A stretch of 5,761 nt of DNA from Candidatus Parvarchaeota archaeon (GTDB lineage: Archaea; Micrarchaeota; Micrarchaeia; Anstonellales; VGKX01). The translations under genes and the position numbers were made by a program. The stretch lies in the NCBI GenBank assembly GCA_016866895.1, contig VGKX01000075.1, positions 1-5,761 of the forward strand, written 5' to 3'. Positions 1-5,644 of the stretch are shown here, piece after piece. Every line of letters starts with the position of its first letter. Positions within the stretch are counted from its first letter, which is position 1. A model generated the notes under the pieces. That model ran no database searches and was not told where the DNA came from. It was given only the letters and a program-made list of their open reading frames with translations.

Positions 1-1
1 A

Positions 2-1099
2 CTTGTGCTCACCAAGGCAGACATGAAGGAGCTTTACGGCATACTTAAAGAAGGCTCGGAAGTTTCAAAGCGAAAATACCCGAATGACGATGCCGGCAGG
101 ATGCAACGATGGCATCACATGGAAATGGTGCACAAGAAGGCATTTGACTTTTTCACAAAGCAGGCAACCGGCATCTCAAACTCCGAGGACTATGTCAACC
201 TGCTTATGGCAAACTATGCAGGCCTTGAGAAAAACGAGTTTGAGAAGCTTAACACTGGGGTGACTGTTGCGGCAAAAACATTGTATGACAATTATCTAAA
301 ACAGACTCAGGCAGGGGCAAGCGCCAAATTCACACTTGTTGGCGATGACTCTAATGCAACAGAGCTTTATGGAAAACTCATGTATGAGCAGACCGGGTTC
401 AACCCATTCCTAAAACCTGCGGCAAAATCAGATTTGCTTCTATCAGTCCAATCAATAACCGCTGGCGTTGGCGTCAAGTTCACAAATAACAATGTCGGTG
501 ATTATGGCATTAATCTTGATTATGGGGCTTTTGGGCAAGTTATGGTTCCGCTTGGAAAAATCGGGCTTTCGTATGACAATGACAAGGCTTTCATACCATT
601 GTTTTCAACAGGCGGCAAATCAGCAGACGGCGGCCTAGGCGACCCAAAACTATTTGGCTATGCATTCATTGACGCATCAGCAGCGTTTGGCGCAGGCGGA
701 GAGATAAAGGTTTCAACACTGATTTCAGGCGGCAAAGTCGAGCGCTTTGGTCTCAATGAGCTTGAGCGTGGTGTAAAACCTGTTCTAAACGAGGAGATAA
801 TTGCAAAATCCCCCATGTTTGATGTTGGCATTGGTTTGGTGCAATTGTCTGGCAATGTGCGCGCACTTGATGTTGGAAAGCAAAATGACATGTCATATAG
901 GGGTCAGGCTGATGTTTTAACCGGGCTTGGCACATTCAGCACATTTTTCAATCAGGGAAGGACGGGCGGGACGCTTGGCGCAGGCTACTCCGGCAACTTC
1001 GGGCCCATTGGCCTTGACAGGCTGAAATTCAGCCTTGGCGCAGAGGCCCTAAACACCAAATTCCCGCAGGTTCGGGCGGGCCTGTCGTACACTTTCTAA
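2..1099 (+). CDS. Putative beta-barrel-like surface/outer-membrane protein, probably 5'-partial
   Basis: I do not recognise a named family. The frame is open to the left edge; a GTG at 5 could start it (364 residues), but no ribosome-binding site is visible because the window begins there, so it is probably 5'-truncated. Residues about 1-105, numbered from that GTG, are polar and helix-like. Residues about 105-364 are Gly/Ser/Asn-rich with alternating hydrophobic positions, as in transmembrane beta-strands: about 143-160, 166-190, 216-240, 271-288, 301-315 and 338-364. The last two strands form an apparent hairpin (KFSLGAEAL, turn, VRAGLSYTF), and the chain ends in Phe. The final octet RAGLSYTF fits the bacterial beta-barrel signal (polar-x-Gly-x-x-hydrophobic-x-hydrophobic). 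There is no cysteine and one tryptophan, which is common in exported proteins. The gene ends in tandem stops (TAATAA). That it is a coding region is secure; the barrel reading is inference from pattern. Alternatives are a soluble beta-rich S-layer or adhesin-like protein. Confidence 0.83.
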   Translation, partial: LVLTKADMKELYGILKEGSEVSKRKYPNDDAGRMQRWHHMEMVHKKAFDFFTKQATGISNSEDYVNLLMANYAGLEKNEFEKLNTGVTVAAKTLYDNYLKQTQAGASAKFTLVGDDSNATELYGKLMYEQTGFNPFLKPAAKSDLLLSVQSITAGVGVKFTNNNVGDYGINLDYGAFGQVMVPLGKIGLSYDNDKAFIPLFSTGGKSADGGLGDPKLFGYAFIDASAAFGAGGEIKVSTLISGGKVERFGLNELERGVKPVLNEEIIAKSPMFDVGIGLVQLSGNVRALDVGKQNDMSYRGQADVLTGLGTFSTFFNQGRTGGTLGAGYSGNFGPIGLDRLKFSLGAEALNTKFPQVRAGLSYTF

Positions 1100-1111
1100 T
1101 AAACAGCCAAC

Positions 1112-1137
1112 TTGGTGCCATCATCTTGGCATTCCAA
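1112..1137. repeat. Inverted repeat / hairpin between convergent genes
   Basis: TTGG-TGCCA (1112-1120) pairs with TGGCA-TT-CCAA (1127-1137). This gives a 9-bp stem with a two-base TT bulge and a six-base loop, 12 bp after the stop of the left gene. No T-tract follows on the plus strand, so it is not a classic bacterial terminator. It could act as a 3'-end processing or stability element for the left-hand mRNA. The rest of the 99-bp gap (1100-1198) holds no gene I can support. Confidence 0.35.
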
Positions 1138-1198
1138 ACAACTGCACTTCAGGTGGTTTTCCAATCTCCCCAAGCCCGCCGCACTTTGTGGCACTATT

Positions 1199-2584
1199 TT
1201 ATCCAAGTGTGACTTTTCCAATCCTCATGTGCGGCCCGCCGTCGCTTACAGGGACTGACTGCCCTGATTTTCCGCACATTCCTGGGCTTGTGTCAAAATC
1301 CCTTCCCACTGCCTCTACGTTTTTCAGAGTCTCAAGAACATTTCCAGTAAGGCTGCAGTCCCTCAGCTGTTTTCCAATCTCCCCGTTTTCAATAACATAT
1401 CCTTCTTCAGCTGCAAAAACGTAATGGCCGCTTACTGGGTCAACGCTTCCGCCTTTCATGCCCTTGAGGTACAGGCCGCGGCTTATGCCAAAAACCTTAT
1501 CATGTTCGTCTTTGCCACGTGCCACGCAGGTGTTGCTCATGCGCACGATTGGAAGCTGCGAATATCCGCCAGCCCTGCAGTTGCCTGTTGCCCCGACTCC
1601 AAGCCGCGTTGCCGTTTCAAGTGATGTTAAATACGATTTGAATATGCCCTTCTCAACAATCAGCACCCGCTTTTTCTCAATTCCCTCATCGTCAAAACTG
1701 TAGCTTCCAAAACCGCCCTTCTCGTTGGAATCGGTTATCGTGACTTCCTTGCTTGCAATCCGCTTTCCAATCAGGCCCCCAAGCACGCTTCCCCCGCTTG
1801 CAACAGTATCGCCCTCAGCCGCATGCCCTACAGCTTCGTGGGCAAGAACTCCTGCAAGCTTTCCATCTATCACAACCGTAAACGTGCCTTTTGGCGGCCG
1901 TTGGGCATCAAGCAACTTTTGCGCCTTTGAAGCTGCGGCAGCGGCAAGGCTGCAGCACTCTCCAATCCACTTGCACACCCCTGTGCTTGCCTTTGACTCA
2001 TGCGCAGTCTGGGTGTTTGCCCCTCTCTTTGCAGTTGCCTCAAAAAACCCCCGCTGCCTGCCTGCGCATTCAATTGCCTCAAGGCCCCATGAGTTTATCA
2101 CGGCCCTTCTTGCGGCCACTGCTGCAAGCGTGACTTTTGCGCTTTTTATTTCTCTTGCTGATTCAATCTCTTTTTTGGCCTCTGAAGCAGTCTTGCAAAG
2201 CCAGTCAAGCTCCATGCCCTGCGTGCTTGCAAAGCCGCCCAAGTCAAACCTCTTGCTGTAGCTTGGGATTATCCCGTCGTCTATCAGCGCCTTGCCACTG
2301 CCGCCAGAAGCCAATCTTGCCGCCTTTTTTGCGGCCGCAACAAGCCCTTTCAAATCAACCAGGTTAGTGCTTGCAAAGCCCCAGTTGCCCTTCATCAGAA
2401 CCCTAAAACCAGCGCCTGTAAAATCATTTTGAGCTGCATTGTCCTCCCCCAGGCTTTGCACTGCAAACTTTGCAGTGCCTGCCACAAGCCTGCAGTCGGC
2501 AAATACTGCCTTTCCTCCCGCGATTTGCCCAAGGGCCTTATGCGACGCATCCACCAAGTTTTCAAATTCGCCCAGTTCCATCAT
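1199..2584 (-). CDS. tldD: TldD-type metallopeptidase (TldD/PmbA family, U62)
   Basis: TldD pairs with TldE/PmbA as a cytoplasmic Zn-protease that cleaves unfolded peptides; in bacteria the pair matures microcin B17 and other modified peptides. With the chosen start the protein has 461 residues, normal for TldD. The N-terminal domain (about 1-210) leads into the catalytic domain. The zinc motif HEAVGH lies at 249-254 (H249, E250, H254) and is followed by GD. The C-terminal GMCGKSGQSVPV carries the expected third ligand, Cys437. Conserved TldD stretches between them include FDDEG, GNCRAGGYSQLP, SVDPVSGHYVF and ENGEIGK. HExxxH plus the Cys marks TldD, since TldE/PmbA lacks these ligands. I chose the ATG at 2584 (a second ATG follows at 2581) because AAGGT lies just upstream and family-like sequence begins there. 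A TTG at 2644 would add 20 unfamiliar residues and leave only 3 bp after endA. It lies downstream of endA on the same strand, so the two are probably co-transcribed. No TldE partner is in the window. Confidence 0.93.
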   Translation of the reverse strand: MMELGEFENLVDASHKALGQIAGGKAVFADCRLVAGTAKFAVQSLGEDNAAQNDFTGAGFRVLMKGNWGFASTNLVDLKGLVAAAKKAARLASGGSGKALIDDGIIPSYSKRFDLGGFASTQGMELDWLCKTASEAKKEIESAREIKSAKVTLAAVAARRAVINSWGLEAIECAGRQRGFFEATAKRGANTQTAHESKASTGVCKWIGECCSLAAAAASKAQKLLDAQRPPKGTFTVVIDGKLAGVLAHEAVGHAAEGDTVASGGSVLGGLIGKRIASKEVTITDSNEKGGFGSYSFDDEGIEKKRVLIVEKGIFKSYLTSLETATRLGVGATGNCRAGGYSQLPIVRMSNTCVARGKDEHDKVFGISRGLYLKGMKGGSVDPVSGHYVFAAEEGYVIENGEIGKQLRDCSLTGNVLETLKNVEAVGRDFDTSPGMCGKSGQSVPVSDGGPHMRIGKVTLG

Positions 2585-2647
2585 ATGACCTTGCCTTGAC
2601 AAACATGTCATTTGAAAAAACGCCCGGGCTGCCGGAAACTTCAAGCC

Positions 2648-3841
2648 TCAAGGCAGCTGCCACTCTATCTCAAAATACTCGTACTTGCTTTTTGGAAGCT
2701 CTATTCTCCTGACACTGTAGTAGGTGACTGCAGTCTCCCTGTCTGCAATCGCAAGCATCAAGTCAAGCCCAAGCCCCCTGCACACAGACAGGGCGCCTGC
2801 AAGCTGCTCCCCGCCAATGTACTCCTCCTCTGATAATGAGAGCATCATGAAGCTTGGCGAGTCCTCTTTCGGGTTTTCAATGTTGCCTTTCTTGCGGTGG
2901 TACAAAGCAAAATCAAGGCCCACGGCGCCACTGCGCTTTTTCCCAAAGCCAGCCCTGGCCTCCTTTTTTGCCCTTCCCGGTATTGCAAGAATGAATGTCT
3001 TTTTCACGGAATGCGCCACCCTTATGGCCCGCGCCCACTCGGATATCAAAAGCCTGTTTGCCCTTGGGAAAACCTGCACCACGTGCTTTGAGTGCATCCA
3101 TTTTTCCCCGTCGGCCTTTGGGCTTGCCCCAGGCAGGTAAAGCCGAAAGTGGCAGCCAAACTTGAAGCCTGTCTTGAGCACATAGCCTGCAAGCCGCCAG
3201 TCCTCATAGACTGCATACATCAAATCAAAATCAGGCCGCGCCTGCCTTGCAGCCTTAATGGCCTTGGCAAGGGTGGCATTTGCAAGCTTTAGTTTGGCAT
3301 GTTTTGCCAGAAACACAGTCTCGTATATGTCCAGCTTTGACAGCTTGCCCCTCCCATCAGCTTTGTACGTGCCAAACTGGCCAAGCCAGTAGTCGTGGTA
3401 AAGGGCGCGGCCAAAATCCTCGTCATCAATCAAAGTCACCAAATCGTCGGCAAAAAACAGGCCTTCTGGCTTGCACCGCTCAATCCTAAACCCCTCTCTT
3501 GGGTATTTGGCAAGCCTGTCCTTGCCATATGGCCCGCATGCTTCGTGCGCAGGCCGTGCAATAAGCCCCCTGTCCCTCCAGTCCTTGTAGGTAAAGTATT
3601 TTGCCATCAGCTTGCCGCTGTCACATGCTGCCGCAACCTGGTTGAATCCAACGCCCCTGCCAGATTTATCGGCGCAGGAGGCGTTGCGTATGTCAATGAG
3701 GTAAAGGGCCTCCTCTGCAAAAAGGGTTATCGTCCCCCTGCTCATTTTTCCAAAATGCCCGCGCACAAGCGAAGAGACTGATTCAGGCTCGCTTACCGTA
3801 GCCTTATGGGATTTTTTGTCAAACTCAATTTTCACGGCCAT
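2648..3841 (-). CDS. endA: tRNA-splicing endonuclease, three-unit (epsilon-2-like) form
   Basis: The enzyme cuts introns from precursor tRNAs (and rRNAs) at bulge-helix-bulge motifs. The 397 residues read as three units. About 35-135 is an EndA-like N-terminal unit (EEALYLID, YFTYKDWRDRGLIARP) without a complete catalytic triad. About 150-290 is a full catalytic unit: VYEDWRLAGYVLKTGFKFG at 211-229, then Y235, H250 (in HSKH) and K280 (in AHSVKK), matching the Tyr/His/Lys triad with the usual 30-residue His-Lys spacing. About 305-397 is a structural C-terminal unit (AIADRETAVTYYSVRRIEL). Common archaeal EndA chains are about 180 residues (alpha4, or each chain of the heterotetramer) or about 300-350 (alpha2). 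A chain near 395 residues with this order is the form reported from ARMAN Micrarchaeota, which works as a homodimer. The start is the ATG at 3841, with only a weak purine-rich stretch before it (AAGTGGT). tldD follows 63 bp downstream. The family call is very secure; the three-unit class is inferred from length and unit order. Confidence 0.95.
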   Translation of the reverse strand: MAVKIEFDKKSHKATVSEPESVSSLVRGHFGKMSRGTITLFAEEALYLIDIRNASCADKSGRGVGFNQVAAACDSGKLMAKYFTYKDWRDRGLIARPAHEACGPYGKDRLAKYPREGFRIERCKPEGLFFADDLVTLIDDEDFGRALYHDYWLGQFGTYKADGRGKLSKLDIYETVFLAKHAKLKLANATLAKAIKAARQARPDFDLMYAVYEDWRLAGYVLKTGFKFGCHFRLYLPGASPKADGEKWMHSKHVVQVFPRANRLLISEWARAIRVAHSVKKTFILAIPGRAKKEARAGFGKKRSGAVGLDFALYHRKKGNIENPKEDSPSFMMLSLSEEEYIGGEQLAGALSVCRGLGLDLMLAIADRETAVTYYSVRRIELPKSKYEYFEIEWQLP

Positions 3842-4102
3842 AATACCACTTAATCAAATTGCCAAGCCAATTTCGCCAAATCCATTCCAAGGGCTTTTTA
3901 GCCGCAAGGGCGGGAGCCTGCCTAACCCGGCTACAGTTTTTCGTTTTCCGGCAATTTCTCTCTTGCTTGCTGCAAAACCTCTTACAAAATTTACAAAACT
4001 AGATTCTAGGGCTTCTAGCTAGCTTGTAATGCCATCAACTGCTATCTGGCAACAATCCTTTGCCCTTGTTTTCTTTATAATTCTTGCATCGGAAAAATAT
4101 CC
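3842..4102. promoter_or_regulatory. Divergent intergenic region between endA and the HAD gene
   Basis: These 261 bp separate two divergently transcribed genes and contain no coding region I can support. On the plus strand there is a clear TATA box for the HAD gene near 4074-4080. On the minus strand only a weak A/T stretch (CTAAAAAG, about 3894-3901) lies at a usable distance from endA. The middle holds a direct repeat TTACAAAA (3982-3989 and 3991-3998), immediately followed by four CTAG tetramers between 3999 and 4022. The GC-rich block 3902-3935 was checked for a tRNA and did not fold as one. Confidence 0.5.
4074..4080 (+). promoter_or_regulatory. TATA box of the HAD gene (leaderless transcription)
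   Basis: TTTATAA is centred at about 4077, 26 bp before the ATG at 4103. In archaea transcription starts about 25-27 bp downstream of the TATA centre, so the mRNA should begin at or within a base or two of the start codon. In line with this, no Shine-Dalgarno sequence stands before the ATG at the proper spacing. Confidence 0.65.
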
Positions 4103-4106
4103 ATGC
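4086..4106. repeat. Operator-like dyad over the predicted HAD transcription/translation start
   Basis: GCAT-C-GGA (4086-4093) pairs with TCC-ATGC (4100-4106) around a six-base AAAATA centre. The arms match over 7 bp with one bulged C at 4090. The right arm contains the ATG, which is also the predicted +1 site. A protein bound here would block polymerase just downstream of the TATA box. That is inference; the dyad is short and could be chance. Confidence 0.3.
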
Positions 4107-4696
4107 TAAAGGCAATACTTTTTGACATTGACGGCGTCCTCATTGACTCCAAGGATTCCATAATAACAATGTTTGTCGAGGTTCTCGGGTCAGGCGGATA
4201 CGCGGCGGCAAGGGATGAAATTGAAAAAGCGCTTGTAGGGCACACAACCGCGCAAATACTGAAAAACCTTGCCACAGGCATAACCCAAGTCGAGGTTGCA
4301 AGGATGCAGTCCATGATGTCTGCCAGGCTGCCAAAATCGCTTACCGAATTCAGGCCAACTGCCATACTTGAGGCAATACCGCAGCTCTCCAAAACTTATC
4401 TGATTGCAGCTGTCTCAAACAGGCGCAAAAGCAGCCATGCCATACTTGAGCATTTTGGCGTAAGAAAATATTTTGGCTCCATAAAGACCGCAGACGATTA
4501 TCTGCCAAAACCTGCGCCAGACATGATACGCGCCGCCCTGAAAGAACTTGGCGCAAGCCCCTTCGAATCGCTTTTCATTGGCGACAACGAGGTGGACTTA
4601 GAGGCAGGCAGGGCAGCAAATGTAAAAACCAAGCTAGTTGCCACTGACATAACAAAAACCGAATTCTTCGCGCTGCTTGCCAATCTTGAAAACTAA
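4103..4696 (+). CDS. HAD-superfamily hydrolase, phosphoglycolate phosphatase-like
   Basis: This is a small soluble phosphatase of the haloacid dehalogenase superfamily, with 197 residues. All four HAD motifs are present. Motif I is FDIDGVLIDS with nucleophile D8 and acid/base D10; motif II is VSNR (S105); motif III is LPKPAPD (K136); motif IV is FIGDNEVDLEAG, with D161 and D165 for Mg2+. Residues about 15-85 between motifs I and II form the helical C1 cap of subfamily IA, the group that includes phosphoglycolate phosphatase (Gph), beta-phosphoglucomutase and pyrophosphatase PpaX. The real substrate cannot be read from sequence; phosphoglycolate or another small phosphoester is a family-level guess. 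The ATG at 4103 sits 26 bp from a TATA box, so translation is probably leaderless. The gene stands alone between the divergent endA and the convergent thioredoxin-like gene. Confidence 0.9.
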   Translation: MLKAILFDIDGVLIDSKDSIITMFVEVLGSGGYAAARDEIEKALVGHTTAQILKNLATGITQVEVARMQSMMSARLPKSLTEFRPTAILEAIPQLSKTYLIAAVSNRRKSSHAILEHFGVRKYFGSIKTADDYLPKPAPDMIRAALKELGASPFESLFIGDNEVDLEAGRAANVKTKLVATDITKTEFFALLANLEN

Positions 4697-4699
4697 TAG

Positions 4700-4752
4700 T
4701 TTGTTTTTCTTGCTGGCCAGCTTTGAGATGCTCTTGTTTTTTGCTGTTTTTT
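4700..4752 (+). terminator. T-tract archaeal terminator after the HAD gene
   Basis: Right after the stop codon at 4694-4696 come several T-runs on the plus strand: TTTGTTTTTCTT (4700-4711 region), TTTTTT at 4737-4742 and TTTTTT at 4747-4752. Archaeal RNA polymerase terminates at such runs without needing a hairpin. A perfect 10-bp palindrome, GCTGGCCAGC, lies at 4712-4721 between them. The same gap is A-rich on the minus strand, so it fits the HAD gene rather than the convergent gene. Confidence 0.6.
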
Positions 4753-4753
4753 C

Positions 4754-5044
4754 CTAGAAAAAGTAATTCGTCCTTTCGTTTTCTTCCCTCACTGCGCTTG
4801 CTATCATCCCTTCAAGCCGCAGCTTCGTCGGTATCCCGACATAAACCACCCTGCCGTTTATGGCAATGACCGGCGTGGCGCTGACCCCGTATGCCTGTGC
4901 AACCTCCTGTCCCTGGTGCGTCACCATGGAGACTTCGACAAAGTGCACGTTTTTTTTCTCCCCCACAACCCTTGCGGCCATGCGCACAGCCCTTGGGCTA
5001 TGCGGGCAATTTGGGGACGTAATAACCTCTACAAAGGTCGGCAT
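4754..5044 (-). CDS. Small thioredoxin/glutaredoxin-fold protein with a CPHS active site
   Basis: The 96 residues show the fold's order: first strand PTFVEVITS, active-site loop CPHS at 13-16, helix, second strand VHFVEVS, helix (QEVAQAYGVSA), then the cis-proline T57-P58 before strand VIAINGRVVYVG and a final helix. Small archaeal relatives usually carry CPxC and reduce disulfides in the cytoplasm. Here the second cysteine is Ser16, and C13 is the only cysteine in the protein, so only monothiol chemistry is possible. I place the start at the ATG at 5044: GTGAT just upstream is a partial Shine-Dalgarno match, and the protein begins there as a normal family member. The frame is open upstream to a GTG at 5203 whose GTGA overlaps the previous stop. 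That 53-residue extension is unlike the family and contains a good TATA box, so I rejected it. The N-terminus remains the uncertain part. Confidence 0.85.
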   Translation of the reverse strand: MPTFVEVITSPNCPHSPRAVRMAARVVGEKKNVHFVEVSMVTHQGQEVAQAYGVSATPVIAINGRVVYVGIPTKLRLEGMIASAVREENERTNYFF

Positions 5045-5119
5045 TGGAATCACGGTGTTATTTTTTTGAATCGCATCTTCTATTGGCGCAGCCTTATTGG
5101 CTCTATTGCAGCAACTCTT

Positions 5120-5130
5120 GAATATATACC
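5120..5130 (-). promoter_or_regulatory. TATA box upstream of the thioredoxin-like gene
   Basis: The minus strand reads AAAGGTATATATTC here, a purine-rich BRE-like stretch followed by TATATATT (5121-5128). The expected transcription start is near 5099, giving a leader of about 55 nt before the ATG at 5044. It supports independent transcription of this gene and a start well downstream of the neighbouring stop codon at 5200. The 155-bp gap (5045-5199) otherwise holds nothing I can name. Confidence 0.55.
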
Positions 5131-5199
5131 TTTGTCCCATTGCCCCCCAAGTGCGCACTGAATTGGGCGTGCCGCCGCAACGGGTGCTTGCAAGTGCGT

Positions 5200-5541
5200 T
5201 CACATCGATTCATCAATGGGCCCTTTTACGTAAAAATTTGCCATTGCCTGCATTGCATTCATCTGGTTTGCAAGATTCTTGTATTTAGTGCCCAAGGCAA
5301 GCATGCCAATACCATACGCGGTTTTTGACGCTTTTTCATATTCCGCCCTTGCCTTTCCAAATAACTCATGCGCCCTTTCCCCCCTTCCACCAAAACTTTC
5401 CTGCGCAGATGCGCAAAAGCCGCGCGCGTCGTTGCCGTGTTTTGCAATTTGCCCCTTCACCTTTGACGTTCTTATTTTTATTGCCACCGCATTTCTTATC
5501 CTCTCAAAAGTTGAAAATTTCAACACTCTTCTGGCTTCCAT
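5200..5541 (-). CDS. Hypothetical helical protein, 113 residues
   Basis: I do not recognise this protein. It has a basic N-terminus (residues 1-35, many Arg/Lys), then a Gly/Ala/Glu-rich middle. A long stretch of about 45-105 has strong helix propensity (AHELFGKARAEYEKASKTAY, later NLANQMNAMQAMANFY), possibly a helical hairpin. There is one cysteine (C43), no signal peptide and no clear membrane segment; about 75-83 (AYGIGMLAL) is short and mildly hydrophobic. The ATG at 5541 is well supported by GGGGGT at 5546-5551 on the minus strand, four bases before the start. It lies upstream of the thioredoxin-like gene on the same strand, but that gene seems to have its own TATA box, so co-transcription is possible without being required. 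Confidence 0.75.
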   Translation of the reverse strand: MEARRVLKFSTFERIRNAVAIKIRTSKVKGQIAKHGNDARGFCASAQESFGGRGERAHELFGKARAEYEKASKTAYGIGMLALGTKYKNLANQMNAMQAMANFYVKGPIDESM

Positions 5542-5561
5542 GTTTACCCCCTATTCGTTAC

Positions 5562-5582
5562 GGCATATTTTAGTTATAATGT
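5562..5582 (-). promoter_or_regulatory. Probable promoter of the 113-residue hypothetical gene
   Basis: The minus strand reads ATTATAACTAAAATATG, offering two overlapping TATA-like elements (centres about 5577 and 5568). They would place the transcription start at about 5551 or 5542. The first gives a ten-base leader made almost only of the GGGGGT ribosome-binding site; the second would be leaderless. Which one is used cannot be decided by eye. Confidence 0.4.
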
Positions 5583-5595
5583 GGCGCAAGACATG

Positions 5596-5633
5596 AATTT
5601 AAATCTATTTATTGCCACAAGGTATTTAAATAA
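5596..5633 (+). promoter_or_regulatory. Two TATA boxes driving the right-edge gene
   Basis: TTTAAAT at 5598-5604 and the palindromic TATTTAAATA at 5623-5632 lie in an AT-rich divergent region. The second is the better match and predicts a transcript starting near 5654, leaving a leader of about 98 nt before the ATG at 5752. The first predicts a start near 5627. Because TTTAAA is symmetric, the first box could also serve the minus-strand gene that starts at 5541. Confidence 0.5.
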
Positions 5634-5644
5634 TCTCAAGGAAA

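Noticed and set aside
1725..2261. 178-codon plus-strand frame opposite tldD
   Set aside because: It lies entirely antisense to the conserved TldD sequence, including the HEAVGH region, and has a low-complexity Ser/Pro/Ala composition typical of an antisense shadow.
2585..2644. TTG start at 2644 for tldD
   Set aside because: It would add 20 residues not typical of the family, while ATG at 2584/2581 has AAGGT just upstream and begins the conserved domain.
2724..3781. Long plus-strand frames opposite endA (2724-3140 and 3395-3781)
   Set aside because: They are antisense to the well-supported endonuclease, have no ribosome-binding site I can see and show no recognisable domain.
3892..3935. Possible tRNA in the GC-rich intergenic block
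   Set aside because: There is no T-loop consensus (GGTTCRA) and no cloverleaf on either strand; only a short GGCT-AAAA-AGCC hairpin is present.
4075..4392. Minus-strand frame opposite the HAD gene
   Set aside because: It is antisense to HAD motif I and the cap domain and would run across the HAD promoter.
5045..5203. GTG start at 5203 for the thioredoxin-like gene, with a GTGA overlap of the upstream stop
   Set aside because: The overlap looks like translational coupling, but the added 53 residues are unlike the family and contain a good TATA box; GTGAT before the ATG at 5044 supports the shorter form.
5279..5596. Plus-strand frame of 105 codons opposite the hypothetical gene
   Set aside because: The minus-strand gene has a strong ribosome-binding site and a balanced composition; this frame has neither and reads into the divergent promoter.
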